From positions 34,726 through 98,725 of the forward strand of contig ARYC01001541.1 in NCBI GenBank assembly GCA_000711775.1: a stretch of 64,000 nt of DNA, given 5' to 3'. A program made the position numbers and the translations under genes. Below, piece by piece: positions 35,651 through 46,709 of this stretch. Source of the DNA: Oxytricha trifallax. Lineage: Eukaryota > Ciliophora > Spirotrichea > Sporadotrichida > Oxytrichidae. Below the pieces are notes generated by a model, which had not been told where the DNA came from, searched no databases, and saw nothing but the letters and a program-made list of their open reading frames with translations. Each line of letters starts with the position of its first letter. Position 1 is the stretch's first letter.

Positions 35651-35842
35651 CAACAAAAAGTTTTGTCAAGTACTAGAATAGCTAAATTATAAAGAAAACT
35701 TATTTTTTTTATCCTGCTAACAGATTTATTATTTCTGAGAAGAATCTTAGTGTAAGTTGGAGTGAGAGGGGATCTTGAGTGGAAAACTTGTATTATCAAA
35801 CATGTATAATAATAAAAATAATAATAATGATAATTATTTACA

Positions 35843-35935
35843 GGAGGATAATTGAGCTCAGTATAAATGGTATATGTTTTATTTAAAACTGATGGATCCA
35901 ATTTATAAGAATTTGCTATCAATATTTTATTTTAT
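35843..35935 (+). CDS. MDS fragment of copy B (VLFKTDGSNLQEFAIN)
   Basis: Open frame GGQLSSVQMVYVLFKTDGSN then LQEFAINI. Copy A equivalent at 7113-7200 with TGA in place of the first TAA. In copy B the next paired island is not until 41683, because about 5.7 kb of elements follows. Confidence 0.6.
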
Positions 35936-36216
35936 TTTATAATAAAACAAAATTAATATGGATAGAATTTTATTTAATTCGAAATTATTGATTCATATTT
36001 AATCCTTCTAAAAATTAATATAAAACCCCAAGAGTAATTTTTTAAGCAATCGTGAGTATGAAAAATAAATGAATTTGTCTAAATAGGCTTTGATTACTGG
36101 ATGAGTGAAACCCCATTAGGGGAATTGCAAAAGTGGGTGCAAAATGAAATTTAAAATATTAGCAGTATGAAATCAAATCTCTCTCAATTTCAAGAAGCTG
36201 TTCGTACCATCTCTAA

Positions 36217-36525
36217 TCAGGAAGATGTGTCTCTTTCGTGAATGCAGGCTAGTGACCAGACCTGCCTTATGGAGCTGTGACTTAGGGATCTCTGCAGGAG
36301 CATTTACTTGTAAGTGGGAGATACACTGAGGAACCAATGCCAAGCCACCTCGACCTCCTCGCGACCCTCAGGGGCGGCCTCGACCTCGTCCACAATGCTG
36401 TCGAAGGGAGGGATGTACTGCTTGGTCCTGACCCTATCATAGTAAGAGAAGATCTTGGCGATTCTGGCGTGGGTCTTCCTGCTAGGGTCTGGTGCAGAGG
36501 GAGCACTCCATTTTTCTATAATCGA
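36217..36525 (-). CDS. Unknown conserved protein fragment (FSYYDRVRTKQYIPPFDSI)
   Basis: On the minus strand a frame open from about 36525 to TGA 36217-36219 encodes APDPSRKTHARIAKIFSYYD, then VRTKQYIPPFDSIVDEVEAA, then AWHWFLSVSPTYKQMLLQRS, ending IHERDTSS. GC-rich codon use is unlike the membrane-protein genes. The central part is similar to the broken minus-strand gene at 17345-17850. Family unknown. The 5' edge near 36525 is probably an MDS boundary or exon edge, since AT-rich DNA follows. Confidence 0.55.
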
Positions 36526-36799
36526 ATTTAAGTTTTAATGTTTTAATCTTAATTAATTGAAATAGGGCAGCTGTTTAAACTATAATAAAACCCTTAATTT
36601 AAACTATTAAAAGATCAAATTTTTAAACTTACAAAATCTTCCAGACTTTTTTGCCTTCGAGTTTTTTAGTGAATGTTGAGCTAGAGGGGCGAACTTAAGG
36701 TCATTTTGTAGCCCTTTGAAAACTAGGAGGAATTTGGGTACTCGGGGCACACAGCACACGCACTGTCGGAGTTGCGCTCGATTTACTTTTTCCCTAATA

Positions 36800-37061
36800 A
36801 AACCCCATAGATCAATTAAGACATGAGAATTGGGGTTAAGAACAATTAAATTAAGAATTAATTATTATTGGCGTATAATTATAATGTTTGGGCTAATTAT
36901 TAAAACTATTGGCTCGATTAATTGTCCTTATAAAATAATCCAATCAGGGTGTGTTAATTTGATTTTAGCCTAATTATTTATATTATTAGCCAATTATAAT
37001 TAATTTTTAATCTAATTGTTCTTAACTCCTATCCTCGCTTCTTAATTGATCTATGGGGTTT
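36800..37061. mobile_element. TA-flanked AAACCCC-family element (nested)
   Basis: 262 bp, TA on both sides (36798-36799, 37062-37063), ends AAACCCCATAGATCAATTAAG and its near-perfect complement. The best-preserved member: core ATTATTATTGGCGTATAAT, TATTGGCTCGATTAATTG and AATAATCCAATCAGGGTG. It is inserted inside the 36023-38423 element, between two GC-rich islands. Confidence 0.85.
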
Positions 37062-37204
37062 TATTATAATAAATGTAAATATATTTAATTAATTTAATGA
37101 TGATCCCCCAATGGTAATTGGCCAATGAACTTACTCCTAATCAGGCCTCCTTGGGGCTCTTTTGGCGAGAGCGACCAAGGAATAGGCGAAGGCGCCGGTG
37201 ATCT

Positions 37205-37455
37205 ACCTCATATCAACAATTGGAGTTAGAAATTATAGTCATCAGGGGTGCCTAGAACGTCCTTCTTCCTGAGCGGCTCAGGATGGCAAGCATGCTTGAC
37301 CTTGTGGGGGCAAAAGGGTTCAGCGCTAATCAGTGTTCCTTCTCTAGATTAGAGGAAATCTCTAAATGAATTCCTAATAGCACCAGGGGAAATCCGTGAG
37401 GGTGTAGGCGTCGCTGGCCGAGGGGGGCTCTTATGAACATCTCCTGGAGGTCTTT
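37205..37455 (-). CDS. Unknown Pro/Ser-rich protein fragment
   Basis: Minus-strand frame between two TGA codons: SPPRPATPTPSRISPGAIRN, then SFRDFLQSREGTLISAEPFC, then PHKVKHACHPEPLRKKDVLG. The Cys/His spacing is suggestive of metal binding but not a recognised finger. GC-rich. Probably part of the same gene as the neighbouring islands, though order and joins cannot be shown. Confidence 0.4.
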
Positions 37456-37566
37456 ATCAGCTGGCCTTTTGCTTGGCTTTTTAAAGATTTGTTGGTCATT
37501 AGGTTATTAGTTGAGTTACCGTTAGGGATTAATTCGTTATTTCTTAGGTTGTTTTATTTTCTCAAG

Positions 37567-38060
37567 TCATTCATTGAGCTACCGATGGAGCTCAGAGGAC
37601 AGGCAACCCACTGATGAAGTATTAGACTAAGAATCTGCACATTATTGGCCTTTTCCCTCCGAGGGCGTCCGCTCCATTTGGTCTGTCGAGAGTCGCAATG
37701 TCTCGTCTTTGGGGTTTCGCAGTAGAGCCGTTGGGGTTGTATCCAATAAGTATTCTGGGAGGCCCCCACCTCCGACCTCGGTCGCGTCTTCACTAATAGG
37801 TACTGCTCCCCTTATTCTCAAGGTCTCCTCTCTCGTATCGTCATGTAGTCTCTCTGATCGATATGTCGCTTCTCTGGGGAAGGTGAGCTTGCGCACGTAG
37901 AGTCGTTGCTCTATAGAACTGTCCAGCGTCTGCTTGTAATGGGTGATAATATTTTGGCCAAAGATGGTGGTGGCAATGTCTTGGATCTCTCTGTGGGATC
38001 TCTGGTAGGTCGACATGTTGTCCAGCAGGCAACGGAGCCTGGTAAGATGGCCACCTCAGG
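37567..38060 (-). CDS. Unknown protein fragment (MSTYQRSHREIQDIATTIF)
   Basis: Longest uninterrupted frame of the GC-rich islands: minus strand, from about 38060 (RCLLDNMSTYQRSHREIQDI) to TGA 37567-37569. It continues with FGQNIITHYKQTLDSSIEQR, then LYVRKLTFPREATYRSERLH, then a Thr/Glu/Asp-rich, likely disordered tail. An ATG at 38016 is possible, but the frame extends upstream to a TGA near 38068. Family unknown. Confidence 0.5.
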
Positions 38061-38590
38061 TAAGGGTGAAGGCTCTATTTGGGCCTGAAGGGTGGGCGGC
38101 AGCAGGTGTCAGTCAAGCTCCACCGATGGGGAGGACAGGAAGGGTATGATCCTATGAGAGACTTGGTTATCTGGGCTCAGCATCTTTAAATGTGGCAGAG
38201 ATATTGATAATAATTATTAAGGGTATATATATGAGAATAAAATTTAATCAGACTTGGCTATTAAAAGTTGGTAGCTTTTTTATTTTTGATAGAGGCCTAT
38301 ATATATATATTTATATTAGTACTATAATTAATTTGCAGAAAGCTACCAACAATTTATAATAATAATATAAGAATTAATTAATTTTCAAATTCAACTTAGT
38401 TCAAAAAAATACTCTTGGGGTTTTATCTAACGATTTTGATAAAAGTTAAGTTTTTTAACATTATATAATAATATAATATAATTATTTTTAAAAGAAAAGA
38501 TTATATCATTATGAAATTAATAAATGTAAATAGCCATCAATATCATATTATTTGCATATTTTGGGATCGACACTAATAAAATAATTTTTT

Positions 38591-39322
38591 ATTTATTTTA
38601 TAAAACCATTCCAGTCACAAAATAAAAATTGCTTTTAATAATAAAGCATATCAATTTATTAAAGCTTAACATTCACTTATATCATTTTAGCTATCATTTT
38701 GATTTAAAAAAAATGTTTGATATAATATAAACATTAGGTAAAATGATCATGAAGATCTTATCCCTCTCCATCTTAAGTGTAAACATTTGGACAACTTTCT
38801 TTATTTATGAACACTATTGTGATCATTTGTGGTTATCTTAAATTCTTAACTTTTTTTGTGATTAATCACATATTTTAGATTATAAAATTCTAAAAATTAC
38901 ATTGAGATTGACATGTAAGAAGTTTTGATTGTGTCATTGAGTTATAAGATTTTGAATGTAAATCATTTGAAAAATAAAAAGTTTTCCAAACTTCTTGCTT
39001 GTCAATCTCAATGTAATTTTTAGTTTTTTATAATCTAAAATATGTGATTAATCACAAAAAAAGTTAAGAATTTAAGATAACCACAAATGATCACAATAGT
39101 GTTCATAAATAAAGAAAGTTGTCCAAATGTTTACACTTAAGATGGAGAGGGATAAGATCTTCATGATCATTTTACCTAATGTTTATATTATATCAAACAT
39201 TTTTTTTAAATCAAAATGATAGCTAAAATGATATAAGTGAATGTTAAGCTTTAATAAATTGATATGCTTTATTATTAAAAGCAATTTTTATTTTGTGACT
39301 GGAATGGTTTTATAAAATAAAT
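38591..39322. mobile_element. 732-bp near-perfect palindrome sharing a motif with the MTH element
   Basis: Arms start ATTTATTTTATAAAACCATT and are almost exact inverted copies around a short AT-rich loop near 38940-38990. Each arm contains TGTCCAAATGTTTACACTT, which is also found in the MTH element at about 54205. No coding capacity. Copy A lacks it. Confidence 0.8.
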
Positions 39323-39559
39323 ATACTAATTATAATATTTATGTATTTTAACAATCTTGATAACACTCTAAATGCTTTACCAAGACTAATTTATGGTTAT
39401 TTAGCAAGAGTGAGATTGTATAATAATTAATAGGAATTATCCTAGACTAGAAACTAAAATTAATACTTTATTATCTGAAATTTAAATACAAATGAGTAAT
39501 TAATCATATGATATGTAAAAGAGACATCATTCAATATTCAATACACCTGTTTTAGATTT

Positions 39560-41345
39560 TGGAGCGATTTTATTTTCAATTTATAGTTGAGGTCTCATTG
39601 GAGTTGATAGATAAATTAGGCCAATTTGTAAAATGGAAAAATAGTCATTTTTCAAATTTAGGGCATATTTATCAATGTCAATATTTAGATTTACTGCTTA
39701 AGATAAGATAATTATATTTAAAAAAATTATTAAAAATCTCTTAGATTAGAGAAGCCTAAATAGTTAGGTATTACTGCTTGATAGCTATTTAGCATTTAGA
39801 TTCGGGTGTTTGATAATATAATGCAAAAAATCAAAAGTTCTCTCAAAATCATATTGAATACATCTGTGACTTTTAAAGTATTGGGCACAATTTTCATTTG
39901 ACTTTCGAGCTGTAATTTTTTATCGCAAGTTTCCTGACATGCCATCACTCCATAGATTGTAACTAAGACTTATATGAGAAATGGCATTATTTTTAAGGCT
40001 GTTAAAGAGTGATTTATTTTAAAGTGTCGTTATTTAATAATAAATTAAACTATATTTATAATTAAATACTAAATACATAGGGTTTTGATATCAAATTCGA
40101 TTTCAAAGATGCTGATGACTTTGTACATGAAGCATAATATCATAGAAGTCTATGAGTAAAAAATTGAGGTTTTTACTCACACAATTTTAGCTTATTTTAG
40201 TGAATTCTATGGTTAAAACAAAAAATCTAACTAAAATTTTTTTTAAAGTATGCGTTGTAATTTTTTCCATGTTGAGTGAGGTATCGATAGAGATTTTCTT
40301 TTCTTCTAAAACTTGAAATGATTTCTATAGCCTTATCCCTTTTTATTTTAACTTTCATATATTCCATATATTTTCCTTTTTCAATTTATGAATATCAAAT
40401 TTTAATTTGTAGACTTCTGGATTATATAGTTAAATTATTAGCATCTTAAAGAAAATTAGTTTCGTAATGATAATGAAGAAATTTACAGAAGTCATATAAA
40501 ACTTTAGAGATGGAGCTCCATTTTAATCAATTGAATTTCATCTAATTAAATTAGTACTAAATTTGTTAGATTATATTTGGGGCCAATTTGATAGCCTCAA
40601 AACTTAATTAGTATCTAACTTTTAGTCTAATGAGGTTATAATAGAAAATTTCCAGTCTGGTTTCAAGCTTAACTGAAACTAGTATCACCAACTAGATTTT
40701 CCTTTGTTGGTGAAAAAAAATATAAAGGATCAAATTAGAAAGTTATAGTTATAAATTAAAATATGATCTCTTATACTTGAAATTTAACCATTCTATTTTT
40801 TGTAGTACCAACTTATTTGTAGAATTAATATAATTAGCGATGTTATCATTTGTTAATAATATATTTTTTTAGACTAAAATATAAATCTGGAGACTAATTT
40901 AAATCGAAATAAAGTTATATATGCAAAGGAAAATTCAGCTAAACTTTGATTCAACTAAAAAGCAGAAAATGATTTAAGTTGAGAGATAGTTTAAGTACTC
41001 TTGAATTTGAAATATAGATCTTCTTCATTGATTACTACTGAACATGAAGGTGATATCAGAGATATGAGATTAAACATTAATTGAGATATTGAGAAAGTAA
41101 AAGAACAGCAGCCAATTGAAAATTAAAAACTTTTAATGTCAAGAGTGATACAAATTTCTTATTTACAATGTCCAGTTTGAAAAGGCACATCAAATAGATA
41201 AAATCTAGAAAAGCTGATGTGTATTTCAAGCATAAGTGGATGGCAGTTATTAGTGCACTACATGCATTAACTCACATAATTTTTTTATTTATCTAGTAAT
41301 CAAATAAGGCTGCAGCTATGCAAAACAAATCAAATCATAAAACAT
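39560..41345 (+). mobile_element. Strongly decayed, internally shortened TBE (TBE-F)
   Basis: Recognised by matching TBE-A in order: subterminal sequence (TTGAGGTCTCATTGGAGTTG), transposase start region (TTTAGATTTACTGCTTAAG), a catalytic-domain remnant near 40100-40200, 22-kDa gene remnants near 40230-40400, and the zinc-finger region near 41150-41280 (GTGCACTACATGCATTAACT). The kinase part and recognisable C4A4 ends are gone. No frame is intact. Confidence 0.7.
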
Positions 41346-41682
41346 CTAATTAAAGGTTTCTATATTTTTAATTATATCTTAAAGCTTAATAATTTTAAAA
41401 AGAACTCTCTAAAAATATGAATTTTTAGAAATTAATATGAGTATTTTGACTATTGAACATCGTTTTTATTAATTTTATATTATTACACTTGTTTATATAC
41501 GTGAATAAGCCCTAGTATAATTTTTTGAAAATTTTTTAAGTGTTAAAATACTAAAAATATTGCTAACTTAAGTTGAAGTAATATTTTTGAATAATACATT
41601 CAATAATTAAATTTTTAATCTAAATTTTTTTATTTAATTTATGATTTAGAAATAATATTTATTACAAATCAATTAGTTTACG
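41346..41682. other. AT-rich spacer in copy B
   Basis: No gene or repeat recognised. Confidence 0.4.
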
Positions 41683-42065
41683 GAATCTGCTTCAGATGGG
41701 TATGAGGGGTTGTCAATAAACGTTCTTAATTTGCAAGATAATTATCTTTATAATTAATAACTTATGTTAATTTGTATATTATCTTGTTGGATGCATCAGC
41801 AATCATTAATTTTATAACTATAAAAAATTAAAAGAAAATCAGATTTACCTAGAATAATTTTCTAAATGATTCAATAATAATATAATTATTTGAAATGAGT
41901 TAAAATCTACTGTGTCTTATCCACGAATAGGTTTTACAATCACAGATTTTGCAGTAAATAAAGAATAGTATTATATTTAAGAGCCTTCTCAGAAATTTTC
42001 AGGAGTTAGTACTTCTTGTTAAGAGGTTTTTATTAGATCAGCTGATTATTTAAATTATTTCAAAC
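41683..42065 (+). CDS. MDS fragments of copy B, empty site for TBE-A
   Basis: 41683-41760 reads ESASDGYEGLSINVLNLQDN. 41901-42065 reads KSTVSYPRIGFTITDFAVNK followed by EQYYIQEPSQKFSGVSTSCQ. The second part spans the place where copy A carries TBE-A and shows the uninterrupted frame. Confidence 0.75.
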
Positions 42066-42575
42066 ATTTATTGTTGGAAAAATACATTCAAATTAGAGAT
42101 TAAATTTCTTTAAAAGTAATAAATCAAAATATCAATCTATAAAGATGCCCAATTTTTCCCTCAATTTGTAATCACATTTAATAAAATACTTAAATTTGCT
42201 CTATTTTTATCAATGTTTTACTTTTTTATCTTATGCTTAGAGCTACTAGATTTTATTCTAACATTTATAAATTATTGATTTAATTCGAGTTAACTCACTC
42301 CACAGGTGAAATAACTTATTCAATCATATTGATAAAATTAAGCTAATTTAGAATTCTCTATAGAAAATGAACCATCCAAGTTTACTTAATTAAATTAGGA
42401 TATTAGTAGGTGCCACCAATTTCACTAAATATTTAGCTTAATTTAATTTTTAATATAACTTACCTACATTTTTAACTTGAATTTCACTTCTGCAATTATT
42501 AAAAATATTTATTAACTTTTTAAAAATATAAATATAGTTTTTTGATGCTATAGTCTCTTTCTAAATATTAAAAAT

Positions 42576-43010
42576 GGGGAATTAAAGTTTCCTGCCTAGG
42601 TTTATGATATAAACTTTTTAAGGAAGTTTCCTGTCAAGAAAACTTTTTATTTTTTTAATTTATTTTTACTTTATGGAATTATTTATTGACAACTCTAAAC
42701 ACCTTTTATAGTTTTCACAAATTTGTGATTCAAATAATTTAACCTACCACTCATGAAGTATAACAAGATCTACTTTATGTTGAATGATAATTTCATTAAT
42801 ATATCATCTTTATGATAATAAAAATATCGTTCTATATCTCAAGTTAATATTTTAGAATTCAATTGTAATTTAGTCATTTAACTCTAAAAAAATGTTTAAC
42901 TTATCCTTTATTCATTTAATGAGTAAATAATTATTAATTAAAATATTTTATATATATAATTAATAAAAATTATATATAAAAAAAAGACTTGACAGGAAAC
43001 TTTCCCCCAC
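42576..43010. mobile_element. GGGAAGTTTCC-family element
   Basis: Left GGGGAATTAAAGTTTCCTGCC with an inner TTAAGGAAGTTTCCTGTCA; right TTGACAGGAAACTTTCCCCC. About 435 bp, no coding capacity. The flanks are A-rich (AAAAAT / AAAATT), so the duplication is not exact. The equivalent spot in copy A (about 12060) is uninterrupted. Confidence 0.7.
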
Positions 43011-43181
43011 AAAATTTTTTAATATTATTGTTTTTAAAGATAATAATTTTAAATAATTGCAAATATGCAAAACAATAAAAGATTGCGAACTCTTAGCATT
43101 ATAAGAATATATTTATTTAAAAGAGATGAATGTTTGAATTTTAATTTAAAATTTGTAATATTCCAAATTCTATATTCTACA

Positions 43182-43575
43182 TTTAATATCTCTCAAGTAA
43201 CTTAGCAGTTTAGGATTATAAGACTACTAGGCAAGCAATCTGCTTCAATTTAGTAAAATTTAATTAGTAAATTATTTTTATCATGTACCTTAATTAAAGG
43301 GTGGAGGGGGGGAAATTGTTCCATTAAATTTAATACTTGTTAAAATAGCTTTAAAAAAAATAAATTAGTATTACTATAACAAGGCAATCCACATGAATCA
43401 AATTACTGATAGTTTTTATTTTATTGGAAGTATGAAATTGCGGACTGGCTCTCCTTATAGCTAAGGTTTTATTTATGTGACTGACTCATCATATCAATGT
43501 GATAGTTCTTGGGAAGAATAAGATGCAGGCTATTCTCTAAATCTTATCTCAAATTTCTTTACTTTACCATTAACA
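43182..43575 (+). CDS. MDS fragments of copy B (two islands)
   Basis: 43182-43265 (FNISQVTQQFRIIRLLGKQS) and 43423-43575 (IGSMKLRTGSPYSQGFIYV; TDSSYQCDSSWEEQDAGYSL). Counterparts at 12231-12312 and 13492-13640. Confidence 0.75.
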
Positions 43576-43669
43576 ATATGATAAATATTTTCAAAGATTA
43601 GTTAATTTATTATTACTTCGAAAACCACTACATTTTAATTCATTAGCTCATTAGGGGAATTGTAATTGA

Positions 43670-43935
43670 ATCTTCCTTTTTCATTAACAGCTACAAATAT
43701 ACTGTAAAGTATATAAAAAGAGTGGAATTATAACTCAGCCTGTTCAAACATTAAGCAGGGGAAAATAAACAATATTTTAATCGAGAATTTGTAATAATAG
43801 TTTACTTGTTATGTTGGAGAGAGATGTTTAATTAATGTGGGGAGATTTATACTGGAAAATTGTGCAACTGAGGTTCAATAAAATCAAGCTAAATTTGAAT
43901 TAGTTGGAGACTAGAGATAATAAGTATATTTATAT
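43670..43935 (+). CDS. MDS fragment of copy B, empty site for TBE-B and a MITE
   Basis: Reads GIITQPVQTLSRGKQTIFQS, then RICNNSLLVMLERDVQLMWG, then DLYWKIVQLRFNKIKLNLNQ. Uninterrupted equivalent of copy A 15337-16425, which holds TBE-B. The 15095-15326 MITE of copy A is missing here too. Confidence 0.65.
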
Positions 43936-44090
43936 TTTTATAAATCTTGTTAAATAAAACAAATAATTTTTGTTCTTAACTCTGATTCTCAATCTTTTTA
44001 ATTCTAAAATAATAAAGTTTTAAATGATTTCATTTTTAAAAGAGCACTGATATAGCAAAAATTGATGCATAAGCAATCCAAAATGTATAT

Positions 44091-44315
44091 TAATATTTAC
44101 CTCACATCTTTACTCATACTTTCATTCCTTCTGATACAATAGTTGATCAAATCTTCAATATGAAAATAACTTATTGTTTTGCAGATAATAACTTAATTTT
44201 CAAAGAGTGCAAAAACTCTGTGTTTTCTATTTCTATTTAAGATAAATGCATAAATGAAATAAAAAGCGCTTCACCTTAGTATAATTACTAAATTTCTCTT
44301 AATATAATTTTCTGT
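44091..44315 (+). CDS. MDS fragments of copy B, empty site for a foldback
   Basis: 44091-44165 (QYLPHIFTHTFIPSDTIVDQ) and 44178-44315 (FADNNLIFKECKNSVFSISI; QDKCINEIKSASPQYNYQIS) are nearly contiguous. In copy A the 404-bp foldback 16693-17096 separates the same islands. Confidence 0.7.
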
Positions 44316-44352
44316 AGACTTTGGAATAATGAATTTTTATTAAATTTAAGTT

Positions 44353-44432
44353 AATTACAATGTCGGATTAGCCAAACAACCAATTATCTTAACTAATAAA
44401 GGGCTATGTAATACATGGTTAATATACACATT
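44353..44432 (+). CDS. MDS fragment of copy B up to the TBE-D insertion
   Basis: NYNVGLAKQPIILTNKGLCN followed by TWLIYT, matching NYKVGLGKQAIILKNKRLCN of copy A, and interrupted by TBE-D after ATT. Confidence 0.75.
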
Positions 44433-44522
44433 CAAAAACCCAAAACCCCTTATTAAGGTTTATAAGTGCTTTGATTTGTAAGGAATTTGTTAGGGGTTGG
44501 GGTTATTAATTAAATACGAGAC

Positions 44523-45493
44523 ATAAATTACAAGCTTTTGGGGTCTATTTATGATAAAGAGTATATAGATTTAGTGTTTTAACTGCAATACGGATGTGAT
44601 ATATGCAGTGAATAAGTCAAACCAGTACTCAATTATAAGTCTATTGCGCTTCTCTAAAGCGAAGTCTTCAACTTTTCGCTCCCACTGTCTTATAGCAGTA
44701 AAAATAATTTTGAGGTATTGGGCTCACTACTCTTTAGACCAACGAGGTACTATGTTTTCACTGCCAGTTCCCTGAGTTAAAAATCTCTGCATAGTCTGTT
44801 GCAAAGATTAATAAACGAAATGGCATATCTTAAAAAGGTATAAATCGTATCAAAACAGTTATTGATTTCACTCTGCCATTTTACAACAATAACCTAAATT
44901 ATTTTTTATAATTAAATGCAGCCTAATAGAGTAATATTAAGTTTATTCATGCTGACGAGGCTGTGTTTACCTTCAACACTTTCATCTAGAAGTCTTGGTA
45001 TAAGAGACATAGTAATATAGAAGTGTATGACTAGAAAGTCAAGGTATAAACAATGGCAATTCTTGGAGGAATTAGTGAGGATACTGGTTTAGAAACTTAT
45101 GATATTCATCATCGCTCTATAAAGACAGAGCAGTATATTAAGTTCTTAGAGCAGCTGAGAGAGAAGTACCCTGAATAAGAGATTATACTATTCGTTGATA
45201 ATATTTCAGTTCATTAGACAAAAGAAACAAGGAAAAGTTATGAACAACTAAGAATAACACTAGTCTTCAACCTGCCTTACAGCCCATAGTTTAATGGAAT
45301 TGAATTCTACTGGGGTATACAAAAAGGTCATTATAAGAAACTGCTGCAATACCATCTAATGCATGACCTACCTATCGATACAGTAGACTTTATTAAAAGC
45401 TCAGCGAAGAGAGTAGATAATTTATTGGTTTAAAAGTGTGCTAAAGAAGGGAGAGTGAATGTATATAAATAAGTTTTGTAGTTAAGTTAATGA
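44523..45493 (+). pseudogene. TBE-D transposase, degraded
   Basis: The start codon equivalent of TBE-A is ACG instead of ATG. The N-terminal half has frameshifts between 44640 and 44910. The catalytic domain is well kept: FIHADEAVFTFNTFI (about 44945), ILFVDNISVH (about 45192), NGIEFYWG (about 45297) with DD34E spacing, ending in VYKQVL before TGA 45491-45493. Confidence 0.85.
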
Positions 45494-45502
45494 ATATATA
45501 AG

Positions 45503-46272
45503 TCACATTTAAAATTCTTTAGAGGGAGCTGGCTTCTCTTTCTTTTCTTCTATTTCTTGCTTCCCTCCTCCTAAGTTTCTTCTCTTGCTGCCAGCTCCTG
45601 CATCTATGTTCATTGACTCTGGAGGCTAAATATTTGAATAAAGTCTCTTGCTAAACTTCATACTTTGTCTGCGACTTTCGCTCTCTGTGAAGCTTGCTCT
45701 ATTCCTTCATCAAGAAGATGCGAGTACCAGATTTTTCTAAAGAGTTAAACAACAAATCTTACTTGAAATATAAGGGTGCTACTGCAGCTCTGACAGCGTG
45801 GTCTCACTATCTTGATCCCTTGTTTGTCCTTAACTTCTGAAGAGATGCTATATCTTTTCTTATGAGATTTTTGAATAATTTCTTTCAATAAATTACCTTT
45901 GATTGTTGCAAGTATGCCAAAGAAATAGTTTCTTTCAGGTATTTTATTTGACAACTGCTTCTTAGTGGGCAGGTAATGTGAACCTCTGGGTCGTTCATAG
46001 CATCGTCATATAAATTAGTCACTAAGATTTCTGGATAGTTTGGAATCTCTGAAAATTTACATCTTAAGTTTTCATTGCCTTCTTCTTTTTGCAAAGTATC
46101 TCTCATAGAAATGAAATTTTAGTACCTTCCATCGTTGGCAGGAACATACCAACTATATAATTAACATTAGTTACTATGAGTTCATTACCTTCTGCAAATC
46201 ATCCTTGCTTCTAAATCTTTAGATTAATTCTTGTACTTGCACTCTTTACATTGCATCATTTATTGACTCCAT
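45503..46272 (-). pseudogene. TBE-D 22-kDa protein gene
   Basis: MESINDAMQRVQVQELIQRF start at 46272, GT-AG intron 46153-46188 (36 nt, same position as in TBE-A), body with EIPNYPEILVTNLYDDAMND and IPERNYFFGILATIKGNLLK. Frameshifts occur in the middle and near the basic C-terminal tail, which includes the motif GAGSKRRN. Ends near 45503, 10 bp from the transposase stop. Confidence 0.8.
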
Positions 46273-46709
46273 CTTGTTTACAGATCTAAGAAATGATATT
46301 CAAATTTAAGTTTATTGATTTCAATTATATACCTCTTTAAACTTACTATTTAATATGGACATCCTATAGGAGGCCAATCTCTAAGAAGGATATGGGGAAG
46401 GTTTTGAGAAATGGTTTCAAACTTGAGAAATTGATATCAATTTCTACTGTTATAGTTCCATATTATTGAATTTAAATTGGTACGTACTTAATTAGGTGCA
46501 CCTGTTAAATCGGTACGTGCTGTAATCAACTTATTATTGATAGTAAAAATGGTTTCTTTCTCCCCAATATTTAAAGCTGGTTCGTCTCTTAGTGCTCATT
46601 TTTCTTGGCTAATATTCTAAACCCTCCCTTCAAATTTATAGGGTTACAAAGCTCACTTATGAACTCTGAGTTAAAGATGGAGTTTTATAATTTAAATACA
46701 AATTTTAAT

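Larger units (their letters stand above)
36023..38423. mobile_element. 2.4-kb TA-flanked element with AAACCCCAAGAGTA ends and GC-rich contents
   Basis: TA at 36021-36022, then AAACCCCAAGAGTAATTTTTT. The right end is the complement of AAACCCCAAGAGTATTTTTTT, followed by TA (38424-38425). Inside are at least three GC-rich protein-like islands, all on the minus strand (36217-36525, 37205-37455, 37567-38060), plus a nested 262-bp TA-flanked MITE. Copy A has no such insert. It may be a gene-carrying transposon or a locus of a different gene captured between matching ends. The same end type bounds 19885-20759. Confidence 0.6.

Noticed and set aside
36337..36531. Plus-strand frame opposite the GC-rich island (MPSHLDLLATLRGGLDLVHN)
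   Set aside because: It mirrors the better-supported minus-strand frame, which has a relative at 17345-17850 and a natural composition.
37554..37793. Alternative minus-strand frame overlapping 37567-38060
   Set aside because: Overlaps the longer uninterrupted frame in another phase and has less protein-like composition.
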